A stretch of 64,000 nucleotides of DNA from JASHSH01 sp036490215. Lineage in GTDB: Bacteria > Pseudomonadota > Alphaproteobacteria > Rhodospirillales > Magnetospirillaceae. This document shows positions 44,292 through 54,145 of this stretch, piece after piece; position 1 is the first letter of the stretch; the number at the start of each line of letters is the position of its first letter. The stretch is taken from contig DASXEH010000003.1 in assembly GCA_036490215.1 (NCBI GenBank), positions 62,001 to 126,000 of the forward strand. Reading direction: 5' to 3'. The notes under the pieces were generated by a model that was not told the origin of the DNA, ran no database searches, and was given only the letters and a program-made list of their open reading frames with translations. A program made the translations under genes and the position numbers.

Positions 44292-44935
44292 GGCTGTTGC
44301 CTTTCAGTCGTCGGAAACACGGTAGTGGAGGATGAAGAGAGTGGGGCCTTGCCGGTGACGGCATGCCAGAGCGCGAGGCCCGCGGCGTCGACCAGTTGCG
44401 GATCGAGCCGCAGAAAGCCTTGATCCGCAAACTTCAGGAGACCGACCAGCCCACCCCAGACCAACGCGACCAGCACCTCGGGCGCAGGCGAATCGACGCG
44501 ATAGGCGCCGGTGATTTCGCGCATGAAGTCGATGGCGACCAACATGATCTTCTGACCCGATTCATGGGTGGCCGGATCGAGATAGGCCGCGTGATGATGC
44601 ATCTCGAAGAACAGGAAGTCGGCGGGATGGGCAACCGCATAGGCCACCAGTGCGCGCCAGGTCCGGCGAAAACGGGCTTCGAGATCGCCACCGCCGCTGG
44701 CTGCCCCCGAGAATGCGTCGTACATGCCCTGTTTGCGCTCGGCCAGGGCGGCATTCACCAGGGCTTCCTTAGTCTGGAAATAGAGGTAGATCGACCCGGT
44801 GGCCACGCCCGCCTTTTCGGCGATCTCGGGCACCGTGGTCCCATAGAACCCTTTATGGGCGAATAGGGTCACGGCGGCGTCGATGATCGCTGCCCGCTTG
44901 TTGATGACCTTCTTCGCGTTCGCCCGACCCGCCAT
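44288..44935 (-). CDS. TetR/AcrR-family transcriptional regulator
   Basis: A 215-residue regulator. The HTH region (about 10-60) reads IIDAAVTLFAHKGFYGTTVP, then EKAGVATGSIYLYFQTKEAL. The ligand domain includes a His-rich FEMHHHAAYLDP stretch. The ATG at 44935 was chosen since it begins the usual short basic leader (MAGRANAKK); the longer frame upstream would be translated across the operator. It is co-transcribed with the SDR gene and likely autoregulated. Confidence 0.9.
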   Translation of the reverse strand: MAGRANAKKVINKRAAIIDAAVTLFAHKGFYGTTVPEIAEKAGVATGSIYLYFQTKEALVNAALAERKQGMYDAFSGAASGGGDLEARFRRTWRALVAYAVAHPADFLFFEMHHHAAYLDPATHESGQKIMLVAIDFMREITGAYRVDSPAPEVLVALVWGGLVGLLKFADQGFLRLDPQLVDAAGLALWHAVTGKAPLSSSSTTVFPTTERQQP

Positions 44936-44973
44936 AGCCCACCCCAAGCGCCCTTGATCGCCCCAAATGATAT

Positions 44974-44991
44974 TGAATGAATAGTCATTCA
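44974..44991. promoter_or_regulatory. Operator-like inverted repeat upstream of tetR-SDR
   Basis: TGAATGA-ATAG-TCATTCA is a perfect 7-bp inverted repeat with a 4-base spacer, 39 bp upstream of the regulator's start. The pattern (a TGAATGA arm) is common at TetR-family operators, so autoregulation is likely. Confidence 0.65.
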
Positions 44992-45046
44992 TTTCTCAAG
45001 AGTCAAGGGAGATTGGTGTGAGCGCCAAGGCTCCAAAACGAAACTG

Positions 45047-46477
45047 TTAATGCTTGGCGCGAACGACCTTGCCCGGGTTCATCAGGTTGCGCGGATCGAG
45101 CGCCGCTTTGACCCGCTGCATCAGATCGAGCTCGATCGGTTTCTTGTAGTGATCCATATCGTCGAGCTTGAGCTGGCCGACGCCATGTTCGGCACTGAAA
45201 CTGCCGCGCATCTCCACCGCGATACTGAAGATGATCGGTGTGATCACGTGCTCCGCGTCGTAGAGCGCATTGTCGCTGGCGCCCCTCGCCGAACAGACGG
45301 TGAAGTGGATATTGCCGTCGCCGAGATGGCCGAACGGCATGCACAACACGTTGGGATATTTGGCCTGGACTGCTTCGACTGTACGACGGATGTATTTCGC
45401 CACATCCGAGGTCGGCACCGACACATCGTGGTGCAGCGCCGGACCGCTGCGGCGCACGGCTTCCGGCAACTCCTCACGGATGCGCCAGATGGCGCGTTGC
45501 TGCGTCGTCGAATCGGCAATCACCGCATCCACGATCTCGCCGGCTTCGACCGCGTCGCCCAGGATCGCTTCCATCGTTTCGCGCAGGCTGCCGCCCGGAC
45601 GCGACGTGGAGAGATCCATCAGCGCGTACCAGTCATAGGATGTGGCGATCGGATCAGTCACGCCCGGCAGATATTTGACGGCATATTCGATGCTTGAGCG
45701 GGGCATCACCTCGAAAGCCGTGACCATATCCGAACTCATCGAGCGGGCGCGCCGCAACAGAGGCAGCGCGGTTTCGAGATCGGTCAGCGCAACCAACGCC
45801 GTCTGCACGTCTTGCGGCTGCGGGAACAATTTCAGCGACGCCGCGGTGATGATGCCGAGCGAGCCCTCGGCGCCGATGAAGAACTGCTTCAGATCGTAAC
45901 CGGTGTTGTCCTTGCCCAGCGCCTTCAGCCCGTCCCAAATGGCGCCGTCGGCGAGGACGACTTCGAGGCCGAGCACCAGCGCGCGCGTGCTGCCATAGCG
46001 CAACACGCCGACGCCGCCGGCATTGGTGGAGATGTTGCCGCCGATCATGCAGCTGCCTTGCGCACCCAGGCTGAGTGGGAAGAAGCAACCCGCTTCGCGT
46101 GCTTTTTCCTGCAACGTCTGCAGCACGCATCCCGCATCCACAGTCATGGTGAAATCGAGGGGATCGAGATTGCGGATACGGTTCATCCGCGCGAGGCTGA
46201 GCACGATCTGCTTGCCCGACGCGTCGGGCATTGCGCCTTCGCATAATCCGGTATTGCCACCTTGCGGCACGATGGCCACGCCTTCCGTCGCGCAGAGCTT
46301 CACGACCGCGGACACTTCCTCGGTCGAGCCGGGCCGCACCACCAGACGCGCCTTGCCCTGCCAACGCTGCCGCCATTCGGTTTGATAGGGCGTCATCGCG
46401 TCCGGTTCGGCGATCACGGCCGGCGCGCCGCAAATGGCGACAAGGCGCGAAACCAGAGTATCGGTGACGGCGTTCAT
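45047..46477 (-). CDS. FAD-linked D-2-hydroxyacid dehydrogenase (GlcD/D2HGDH-like)
   Basis: A 476-residue flavoprotein of the FAD-binding_4 plus FAD-oxidase_C type. The PCMH domain (about 40-220) has the VPQGGNTGLCEGA and GGNISTNAGGVGVLRYG flavin-binding segments. The C-terminal domain has the metal/substrate histidines in ALHHDVSVP, PFGHLGDGNIHF and SAEHGVGQLK. Enzymes of this kind oxidise D-lactate, glycolate or D-2-hydroxyglutarate; the layout best fits the D-2-hydroxyglutarate/D-lactate branch. ATG 46477 has GGAG 7 bp upstream. It stands alone, divergent from the membrane glycosyltransferase. Confidence 0.9.
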   Translation of the reverse strand: MNAVTDTLVSRLVAICGAPAVIAEPDAMTPYQTEWRQRWQGKARLVVRPGSTEEVSAVVKLCATEGVAIVPQGGNTGLCEGAMPDASGKQIVLSLARMNRIRNLDPLDFTMTVDAGCVLQTLQEKAREAGCFFPLSLGAQGSCMIGGNISTNAGGVGVLRYGSTRALVLGLEVVLADGAIWDGLKALGKDNTGYDLKQFFIGAEGSLGIITAASLKLFPQPQDVQTALVALTDLETALPLLRRARSMSSDMVTAFEVMPRSSIEYAVKYLPGVTDPIATSYDWYALMDLSTSRPGGSLRETMEAILGDAVEAGEIVDAVIADSTTQQRAIWRIREELPEAVRRSGPALHHDVSVPTSDVAKYIRRTVEAVQAKYPNVLCMPFGHLGDGNIHFTVCSARGASDNALYDAEHVITPIIFSIAVEMRGSFSAEHGVGQLKLDDMDHYKKPIELDLMQRVKAALDPRNLMNPGKVVRAKH

Positions 46478-46621
46478 GATGGCTCTCCCTCGGATGCCCT
46501 CGGTGTAATCCTTCATATGGGGCGCGACAAGTTCCCGTTTGTGCCGGCGTCCAAGCCTGTATAGTCGCCCCGCAACGGCAGCTACAATCACAACCGCAGA
46601 TAACCGCGCGAGACAACCCCC

Positions 46622-48163
46622 GTGCCCTCCGAGCCCGATGATTTCGGCGACATGCCGGCGATCCCCATGCGACCCATCTATGCGGTCGCGGCGTTGATTC
46701 TGGGCACGGCGATTCTGCGCATGATCGTTGCCAGCACCACCGGGCTCGGCATCGACGAAAGCTACATGACGGCGCTGGCGCGGCAAATTCAGCTCGGCTA
46801 TTTCGACCACCCGCCACTCGCCTGGTGGATCACTTGGGGCGCCGAACAGCTCTTTCGCAGCGAAGCGAATTGGGTTGTGCGTCTGCCTTTTGTGGTGCTG
46901 TTCGCCGCGACGACCTGGGCGATGTACGGTTTCGCCGCAGCGCTGTTCGGTGCGCGCGCGGGACTGTGGGCGGCCGTACTGCTCAATCTCGTGCCTGTGC
47001 TGGGCGTGACCACCGCGACCTGGGTTCTGCCCGACGGGCCATTGGTTTTGATGCTGCTCTGCGCGGGCATTTGTCTCGTTCGCGCTTTAGATGGCAAAAG
47101 CGGCAACGCAACGCTGTGGTGGCTGCTGACCGGCATCTGTGCCGGCCTTGCGCTGCTGTCCAAATACTCCGCGGTGCTGATCGTCGCCGGCGTGTTCTTC
47201 TTCCTGCTGACGACACCGACGAAACGCTTTTGGCTGGCGCGGCCGCAGCCCTATATGGCGGGCATCGTCGCGGTGCTGATTTTCGCGCCTGTGATCATTT
47301 GGAATCTGGATCACGGCTTCGCGTCCTTCGCATTCCAGGGCGGACGCGCGACCGGCGCGCAATGGCATCCCGGCCGTGTCTTCCAAGTGCTGGGTGGCGA
47401 AGCCCTGTTCCTGTTGCCCTGGATCTGGCTCCTGCTGATCCTGCAGCTGATCGGCGCATTGACGCGGGGACCAAGCGACGAGCGCCGCTGGCTGTGCGCG
47501 TGGCTAGGCGTGATCCCGGTCATTCTCTTCGCGCTGGTGGCGGCATGGTCGCCGCATCGCGTGCTCTATCACTGGGCCGCGCCCGGCTACATGATGTTGC
47601 TGCCCTTGGCCGGCCATTGGATCGCGCGCCACATCGATCAACTATGGCTCCGCCGCGCGATCGCGATGACGGCGACCTTCGTCGTCATTCTGCTCGCGAT
47701 CTTCGCCACGCAGTTGCACTTCAACTACATGCCGGCTGTACTCGGCGACCCGTGGACGAATAAACATCCAGACTCCGACGCCGTCGACTGGACCGATCTG
47801 CGCGCCTCGCTCGCTCAACAGAACCTGCTGGACGATCATCACTTCGTCGCCTCCACCCGCTGGCTCCAGGCCGGCAAATACGATTATGCGGTGGGCGGCA
47901 CGATTCCGGTGGTCGTGCTCGACACCGATGATCGCGAATACGGGATCGAGCATCCGATGAGCAGCGTTGCCGGCCGCGACGGCATCATCGTCGATCCGCA
48001 GATGACTTTGGCCGAGATTCAGCAGCGCTACGGGAAGATGTTCGCCTCGATCGAACCCCTGCCGGTTGTGACTTTGAACCACGCCGGCCAGCCGATGATG
48101 ACCCTGAATTTGTTTATGGGGCACGGGTTTCAACCACCGCAGGCGGCGGCCAGCGCTCAATAA
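46622..48163 (+). CDS. GT39/ArnT-like membrane glycosyltransferase
   Basis: A 513-residue polytopic protein of the PMT_2 (glycosyltransferase family 39/83) type, which transfers sugars from polyprenyl-phosphate carriers in the periplasm. The first periplasmic loop carries the catalytic-type acid in GIDESYMTALA and the YFDHPPLAWW motif. At least ten membrane segments follow, then a soluble C-terminal tail (about 370-513). The acceptor could be lipid A, a glycan or protein. The GTG start is uncertain: ATGs at 46652 and 46667 are alternatives, and none has a clear ribosome site. Confidence 0.85.
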   Translation: MPSEPDDFGDMPAIPMRPIYAVAALILGTAILRMIVASTTGLGIDESYMTALARQIQLGYFDHPPLAWWITWGAEQLFRSEANWVVRLPFVVLFAATTWAMYGFAAALFGARAGLWAAVLLNLVPVLGVTTATWVLPDGPLVLMLLCAGICLVRALDGKSGNATLWWLLTGICAGLALLSKYSAVLIVAGVFFFLLTTPTKRFWLARPQPYMAGIVAVLIFAPVIIWNLDHGFASFAFQGGRATGAQWHPGRVFQVLGGEALFLLPWIWLLLILQLIGALTRGPSDERRWLCAWLGVIPVILFALVAAWSPHRVLYHWAAPGYMMLLPLAGHWIARHIDQLWLRRAIAMTATFVVILLAIFATQLHFNYMPAVLGDPWTNKHPDSDAVDWTDLRASLAQQNLLDDHHFVASTRWLQAGKYDYAVGGTIPVVVLDTDDREYGIEHPMSSVAGRDGIIVDPQMTLAEIQQRYGKMFASIEPLPVVTLNHAGQPMMTLNLFMGHGFQPPQAAASAQ

Positions 48164-48212
48164 AGCGCCAATCAAGTTAATCCTTTGGCGGGGCTCGCAC
48201 CGCACAAATCCC

Positions 48213-48240
48213 TTGCAGGCGGTGGTTTTGGCGCTATATT
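48213..48240 (+). promoter_or_regulatory. Promoter of the rimP-nusA-infB operon
   Basis: TTGCAG (48213-48218), 16 bp, TATATT (48235-48240). The predicted transcript start, near 48247, gives a leader of about 90 bases that holds the hairpins described next. Confidence 0.6.
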
Positions 48241-48246
48241 CACGCC

Positions 48247-48338
48247 CATCATAAATACCTGTCGTCCTGTCGTAAGACGGGGTTGCAAGGTGGGCTCAAC
48301 GGCCCGCCTTTTTTGTTACTCGGGAGCCTTTTGCGTCG
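48247..48338 (+). ncRNA. rimP leader: putative transcription attenuator
   Basis: Two hairpins lie in the leader. The first is CCTGTC-GTAA-GACGGG (48266-48281, one G-U pair). The second is AAGGTGGGC with its complement at 48302-48310 around a 6-base loop, followed by TTTT-GTT: a complete intrinsic terminator 28 bp before the rimP ATG. A terminator in this position matches the rimP leader described as a candidate attenuator in Alphaproteobacteria. Since NusA, encoded next, modulates termination, autogenous control is plausible. Confidence 0.65.
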
Positions 48339-48830
48339 ATGTCGCTGGTCGATCGTTTGACCGCTTTGACTGAACCCATGCTCGAAGGCATGGGTTATGC
48401 GCTGGTGCGTGTACATCTGTCTGCCAGCCGCCGGCCGACGCTGCAGGTGATGGCCGAGCGCCGCGACGGGCAGCCGATGTCGGTCGAGGACTGCACCGCG
48501 ATCAGCCGCAACCTTTCAGCGATGCTCGACGTCGAAGATCCGATCCCCGATGCCTACGACCTTGAAGTCACCTCGCCCGGTCTCGACCGGCCGCTGGTGC
48601 GCCCCGAGGATTACGATCGTTTCACCGGCGCCCTGGCGATGGTCGAAGTGCGTAATGCTGAGGATGGCCGCCGCAAGAAGTTCAAGGGCCACCTGCTCGG
48701 CCGCAACGCCGATGGCGCGATCCGCATGCAGGTCGACGAAGACGAAGTGATCATTCCGCTTACCGAAGTGTCGAAGGCTAAGCTTGTGCCCGATGACGCC
48801 ACCCTCGCCGCCGCATTGCGCCGGCACTGA
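48339..48830 (+). CDS. rimP: Ribosome maturation factor RimP
   Basis: A 163-residue RimP (YhbC/DUF150), needed for 30S subunit assembly. The N-terminal domain contains GYALVRVHLSASRRPTLQV and VEDCTAISRNLSAMLDVEDP; the family signature YDLEVTSPGLDRPL is intact, and a C-terminal SH3-like domain follows. It is the first gene of the translation operon, behind the leader attenuator, and precedes nusA by 23 bp. Confidence 0.97.
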   Translation: MSLVDRLTALTEPMLEGMGYALVRVHLSASRRPTLQVMAERRDGQPMSVEDCTAISRNLSAMLDVEDPIPDAYDLEVTSPGLDRPLVRPEDYDRFTGALAMVEVRNAEDGRRKKFKGHLLGRNADGAIRMQVDEDEVIIPLTEVSKAKLVPDDATLAAALRRH

Positions 48831-48853
48831 TTCAACTGAAGAAGATAAACACC

Positions 48854-50404
<1,551 letters not shown>

Positions 50405-50428
50405 GCGGAGGCCGAGGCTGGGCGCACC

Positions 50429-51121
50429 GTGCTCGCCGAACCTGACGATAAGATGATCGATCGCGACGCGCCCGTGCCGGATGCGGACGTGGCCGAGGTT
50501 GAAGAGGTGGTCGAGGTTGAAGAAACCGGGCCGCTGCGCCGCTGTCTGGTGACAGGCGAGAGCCTGCCGGTCGAGCGGATGGTGCGGTTTGTGATCGGCC
50601 CCGACAGCAGCGTCGTTCCCGATCTCGAAGCGCGACTGCCGGGCCGGGGTATGTGGCTGACGGCGCGGCGCGATGTGGTTGAGACGGCGCTGGCCAAGCG
50701 CGCGTTTACGCGGGCGGCACGACGTCCGGTGGAAGCGCCGAGCGATCTGGCCAACCGGATCGAAGCGTTGTTGGTGAAGCGCTGCATAGAATTTTTGGGT
50801 TTGGCGCGTCGCGCCGAGCATATTGAGGCGGGTTTCGATCAGGTGCGTGCGGTGCTGGCCAAGGCGCCGCGCGGTGTGCTGGTCGAGGCGGCTGACGGAG
50901 CGGAAGACGGTCGCGGCAAGTTGCGCGCTCTGGCGCCGCACGTGCCGATGGTCGATATTCTGACCGGCGAAGAATTAGGTGCCGCCTTCGGGCGCGAGCG
51001 TTTCGTCCATATTTTGCTGGCGCCAGGCCGTTTGGCCGACCGGCTGCGGGCGGAGGCGGAACGTCTTTCGGGGTTCAGAGTTGCTGCGAATGCGGCCGGA
51101 CATGCGTCCGGGCGCCAATGA
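50429..51121 (+). CDS. YlxR/L7Ae-like RNA-binding protein
   Basis: A 230-residue protein lying between nusA and infB, as in most Alphaproteobacteria. After an acidic N-terminus (about 30 residues, VEEVVEVEETG) comes a YlxR (DUF448) domain: RRCLVTGESLPVERMVRFVI and LPGRGMWLTARRDVVETA. Residues about 115-215 resemble ribosomal L7Ae/L30e (FLGLARRAEHIEAGFDQVRA, ILTGEELGAAFGRERFVHI). The start is GTG 50429; a later ATG at 50453 is possible. YlxR proteins bind RNA or act as nucleoid-associated regulators in some bacteria. Confidence 0.88.
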   Translation: MLAEPDDKMIDRDAPVPDADVAEVEEVVEVEETGPLRRCLVTGESLPVERMVRFVIGPDSSVVPDLEARLPGRGMWLTARRDVVETALAKRAFTRAARRPVEAPSDLANRIEALLVKRCIEFLGLARRAEHIEAGFDQVRAVLAKAPRGVLVEAADGAEDGRGKLRALAPHVPMVDILTGEELGAAFGRERFVHILLAPGRLADRLRAEAERLSGFRVAANAAGHASGRQ

Positions 51122-51144
51122 TTTAATTAGGTGAAGTCGAACCG

Positions 51145-53643
51145 ATGGCTGACACGAATACGCCGATCAAACGGACGCCGGGTAAATTGGAGCTGAAGAA
51201 GACGGTGGAGACCGGACAGGTCCGCCAGAGCTTCTCGCATGGCCGCTCCAAGGTGGTGACCGTCGAGGTGAAGAAGAAGCGCACCTTTGCGCAAGGCGCC
51301 GGCGGCGTGTTGCAAGAGGTGAAGGAACTGCCGCGCGCACCGGAAGTCGAGGTCGCGCCCGCGCCGGAAGTCATCGAAGCCGCACGCGCCCATCTGCATG
51401 ATCTGACGACCGGCGAAAAGGCCGCACGCGCCCGTGCGCTACAAGACGCTTTGGAAACGCAGCGCGTCGAGGAAGAGGCGCGCAAGAACGCGCCGCCGCC
51501 CGCCGTCGAAGAGCCGGTGGCACCTGCCTCCGAGCCGGCCCCGCAAACCGCAGCGCCGGCCGTAGCCGCTGCATCGACCGCCGAGGCCTCGCCCGAGGCG
51601 AAGGCGAAGACTGACGCCAAGGCCAAGACCGTTACCCCGGTTGCAGGCGCGCGCGCCGTCGTTGCCGAAGAGGAAGAAGAAGGTCCGGCGCGTCCACGCC
51701 GCACCGCCGCCCATCGCCCGCCGGCTGCCACCAAGCGCGCCGAGCCGCGTCGCCGCGAAGGCAAATTGACCGTCACCGCCGCACTGGACGAGGACGATCG
51801 CAGCGAACGCGGCCGTTCGCTGGCCGCGGTCAAGCGCGCCCGCGAGCGCGAGCGTCAGAAGCAGATCGGTAAACCGGCGGAGAAGGTTTTGCGCGAAGTC
51901 ACCATTCCGGAAACCATCACCGTCCAGGAACTCGCCAACCGCATGGCCGAGCGCAGCGTCGACGTGATCAAGTCGCTGATGAAGATGGGCGTGATGGCGA
52001 CCATCAATCAGCCGATCGATGCCGACACTGCCGAATTGGTAGTGGCCGAATTCGGCCATACGGCGAAGCGCGTGTCCGAGGCCGATATCGAAGTGGGCCT
52101 GGGCGAGCACACCGACGAAGACGTGCATCTGGTCGCGCGTCCGCCGGTCGTCACCGTCATGGGCCATGTCGACCACGGCAAGACCTCGCTGCTCGACGCG
52201 CTGCGCTCGACCGACGTGGCCGCGGGCGAAGCCGGTGGCATCACACAGCATATCGGTGCGTATCAAGTGACCCTGGCCGGTGGCCAGCACATCACCTTCA
52301 TCGATACGCCCGGCCACGAAGCTTTCACCGCCATGCGCGCGCGCGGTGCGCAGGCGACGGATATCGTCGTGCTGGTGGTGGCGGCCGATGACGGCATCAT
52401 GCCGCAGACGGTGGAAGCCATCCGCCATGCCCGCGCCGCCAAGGCGCCGATCATCGTGGCGATCAACAAGATCGACAAGCCCGGCGCCAATGCGCAGAAG
52501 GTGCGTCAGGAACTGTTGCAGCACGAGTTGGTGACCGAAGAGTTGGGCGGCGACATTCTGGCCGTCGAAGTCTCGGCCAAGAACAAGACCAACCTCGACA
52601 AGCTCGAAGAAGCGATTCTGCTGCAGGCCGAAATTCTCGACTTGAAGGCCAATCCCGAGCGCGCCTCGCAAGGTGTGGTGATCGAAGCCAAGATGGAACG
52701 CGGCCGTGGCACCGTGGCCACCGTGTTGGTCCAGAAAGGCACGCTGCGTTCGGGTGATCTGTTCGTCGCCGGTTCGGAATGGGGCCGCGTCCGCGCGCTC
52801 TATGACGACCGCGGTAACAAGGTCGAAGAAGCCGGTCCCGCGATGCCGGTCGAAGTGTTGGGTCTTCAGGGCACGCCGGCCGCGGGCGATGACTTCATCG
52901 TCGTCGATACCGAAGCGCGCGCCCGCGAAGTGGCCGACTATCGCCAGCGCAAAGAACGCGAAGCAAAGGTTGCGGCCTCGGTCCGCGGCACACTCGACCA
53001 GATGTTCTCCAAGATCAGCACCGGCGAAGCGAAAGATCTGCCTGTCGTGGTCAAGGGCGACGTGCAGGGCTCGGTGGAAGCCATTGCGTCCACCTTGGAG
53101 AAGCTGGGCAACGACAGCGTCAAGGTGCGCGTGCTGCACGCGGCCGTGGGCGGCATCAACGAATCCGACATCACGCTGGCCAAGGCATCCGGTGCGCTGG
53201 TGATCGGCTTCAACGTCCGCGCCAATCCGCAGGCCCGCGAAATGAGCCGTCGCGACGGGATCGAAATCCGCTACTACTCGATCATCTACGACCTGTCGGA
53301 AGACGTCAAAAAGGCCCTCACCGGCATGCTGGCGCCGACGCTGCGGGAACGCTTCCTGGGCAACGCCGAAATCCGCGAGGTGTTCTCGATCTCCAAGATC
53401 GGCCGCGTCGCCGGCTGTATGGTGACCGAAGGCCAGATCAAGCGCGGCGGCAAGGTGCGCCTGCTGCGCGACAACGTCGTGATCTACGAAGGCGCGCTCG
53501 GCCAGCTCAAGCGCTTCAAGGACGATGTCCGCGAAGTGCGCGAAGGCTATGAGTGCGGCGTGTCGCTCGAGAACTACAACGACATCCAGAAGGGTGACGT
53601 GATCGAGTGCTTCGAGATGGAAGAAGTCGCCGGCGTTCTGTAA
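51145..53643 (+). CDS. infB: Translation initiation factor IF-2
   Basis: An 832-residue GTPase that delivers initiator tRNA to the 30S subunit. The N-terminal IF2-associated region (KLELKKTVETGQVRQSFSHG) is followed by a low-complexity Ala/Glu/Lys segment to about residue 240. The G domain has GHVDHGKTS, GITQHIGAY, DTPGHEAF, NKIDKPG and SAK. Domains II to IV end with the C2 fMet-tRNA-binding domain (KRGGKVRLLRDN). It follows ylxR by 23 bp. Confidence 0.98.
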   Translation: MADTNTPIKRTPGKLELKKTVETGQVRQSFSHGRSKVVTVEVKKKRTFAQGAGGVLQEVKELPRAPEVEVAPAPEVIEAARAHLHDLTTGEKAARARALQDALETQRVEEEARKNAPPPAVEEPVAPASEPAPQTAAPAVAAASTAEASPEAKAKTDAKAKTVTPVAGARAVVAEEEEEGPARPRRTAAHRPPAATKRAEPRRREGKLTVTAALDEDDRSERGRSLAAVKRARERERQKQIGKPAEKVLREVTIPETITVQELANRMAERSVDVIKSLMKMGVMATINQPIDADTAELVVAEFGHTAKRVSEADIEVGLGEHTDEDVHLVARPPVVTVMGHVDHGKTSLLDALRSTDVAAGEAGGITQHIGAYQVTLAGGQHITFIDTPGHEAFTAMRARGAQATDIVVLVVAADDGIMPQTVEAIRHARAAKAPIIVAINKIDKPGANAQKVRQELLQHELVTEELGGDILAVEVSAKNKTNLDKLEEAILLQAEILDLKANPERASQGVVIEAKMERGRGTVATVLVQKGTLRSGDLFVAGSEWGRVRALYDDRGNKVEEAGPAMPVEVLGLQGTPAAGDDFIVVDTEARAREVADYRQRKEREAKVAASVRGTLDQMFSKISTGEAKDLPVVVKGDVQGSVEAIASTLEKLGNDSVKVRVLHAAVGGINESDITLAKASGALVIGFNVRANPQAREMSRRDGIEIRYYSIIYDLSEDVKKALTGMLAPTLRERFLGNAEIREVFSISKIGRVAGCMVTEGQIKRGGKVRLLRDNVVIYEGALGQLKRFKDDVREVREGYECGVSLENYNDIQKGDVIECFEMEEVAGVL

Positions 53644-53655
53644 CGGCGACACCGC

Positions 53656-53682
53656 TTCCCCTCCCCCATGAGGGGAGGGGAA
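53656..53682. repeat. Perfect C/G-tract hairpin between infB and rbfA
   Basis: An 11-bp stem, TTCCCCTCCCC (53656-53666) with GGGGAGGGGAA (53672-53682), and a 5-base loop. It lies 13 bp after infB and ends 16 bp before the rbfA ATG. No U-tract follows, so an mRNA-stability or processing element is more likely than a terminator. Confidence 0.6.
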
Positions 53683-53698
53683 CTGGTTTGAGGTGCCT

Positions 53699-54145
53699 AT
53701 GGCTCAGTCCCGCAAACGTAGCGGCAGCAAAGCGAGCAATGCGGCCGGCGTGCCGCGCAGTCAGCGCCAGCTTCGTGTCGGCGAGGAATTGCGCCACGTG
53801 CTCGCACGCGTTCTTGAACGCGGCGAAATCCGCGACCCCGACGTGGCCGGCCGCCACATCACCGTGACCGAGGTGACCGTCAGCCCCGATCTGCGCCAGG
53901 CGACCGTGTTCGTCGTGCCGCTGGGCGGCGGCGATACCGGGCCGCTCCTCGCCGGATTGAAACGTACGGTGCCTTTCCTGCGTCACGAGGTCGCACGTCA
54001 GGTGCAGCTTCGCGTCGTGCCCGATTTTTCATTCCAGGCCGACAGGTCCTTCGACCAGGCGGAACGGATCGAGCAGATTCTCAACAGCCCGGACGTGCGT
54101 CGCGATCTGAGCGGTGACGAGCCGGATGAGTCGGATGGGTCGTAA
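53699..54145 (+). CDS. rbfA: Ribosome-binding factor A
   Basis: A 148-residue 30S maturation factor with a type-II KH fold. After a basic N-terminal tail (QSRKRSGSKASNAA) come RQLRVGEELRHVLARVLERGEI, then VTEVTVSPDLRQATVFVVPLG and LRHEVARQVQLRVVPDFSFQ. ATG 53699 has GAGG 6 bp upstream; a second ATG six bases earlier is in frame but badly placed. It overlaps truB by about 20 bp. Confidence 0.95.
   Translation: MAQSRKRSGSKASNAAGVPRSQRQLRVGEELRHVLARVLERGEIRDPDVAGRHITVTEVTVSPDLRQATVFVVPLGGGDTGPLLAGLKRTVPFLRHEVARQVQLRVVPDFSFQADRSFDQAERIEQILNSPDVRRDLSGDEPDESDGS

Noticed and set aside
51439..53652. 737-codon minus-strand ORF opposite infB
   Set aside because: His/Asp/Leu-rich shadow frame of a certain IF-2 gene.
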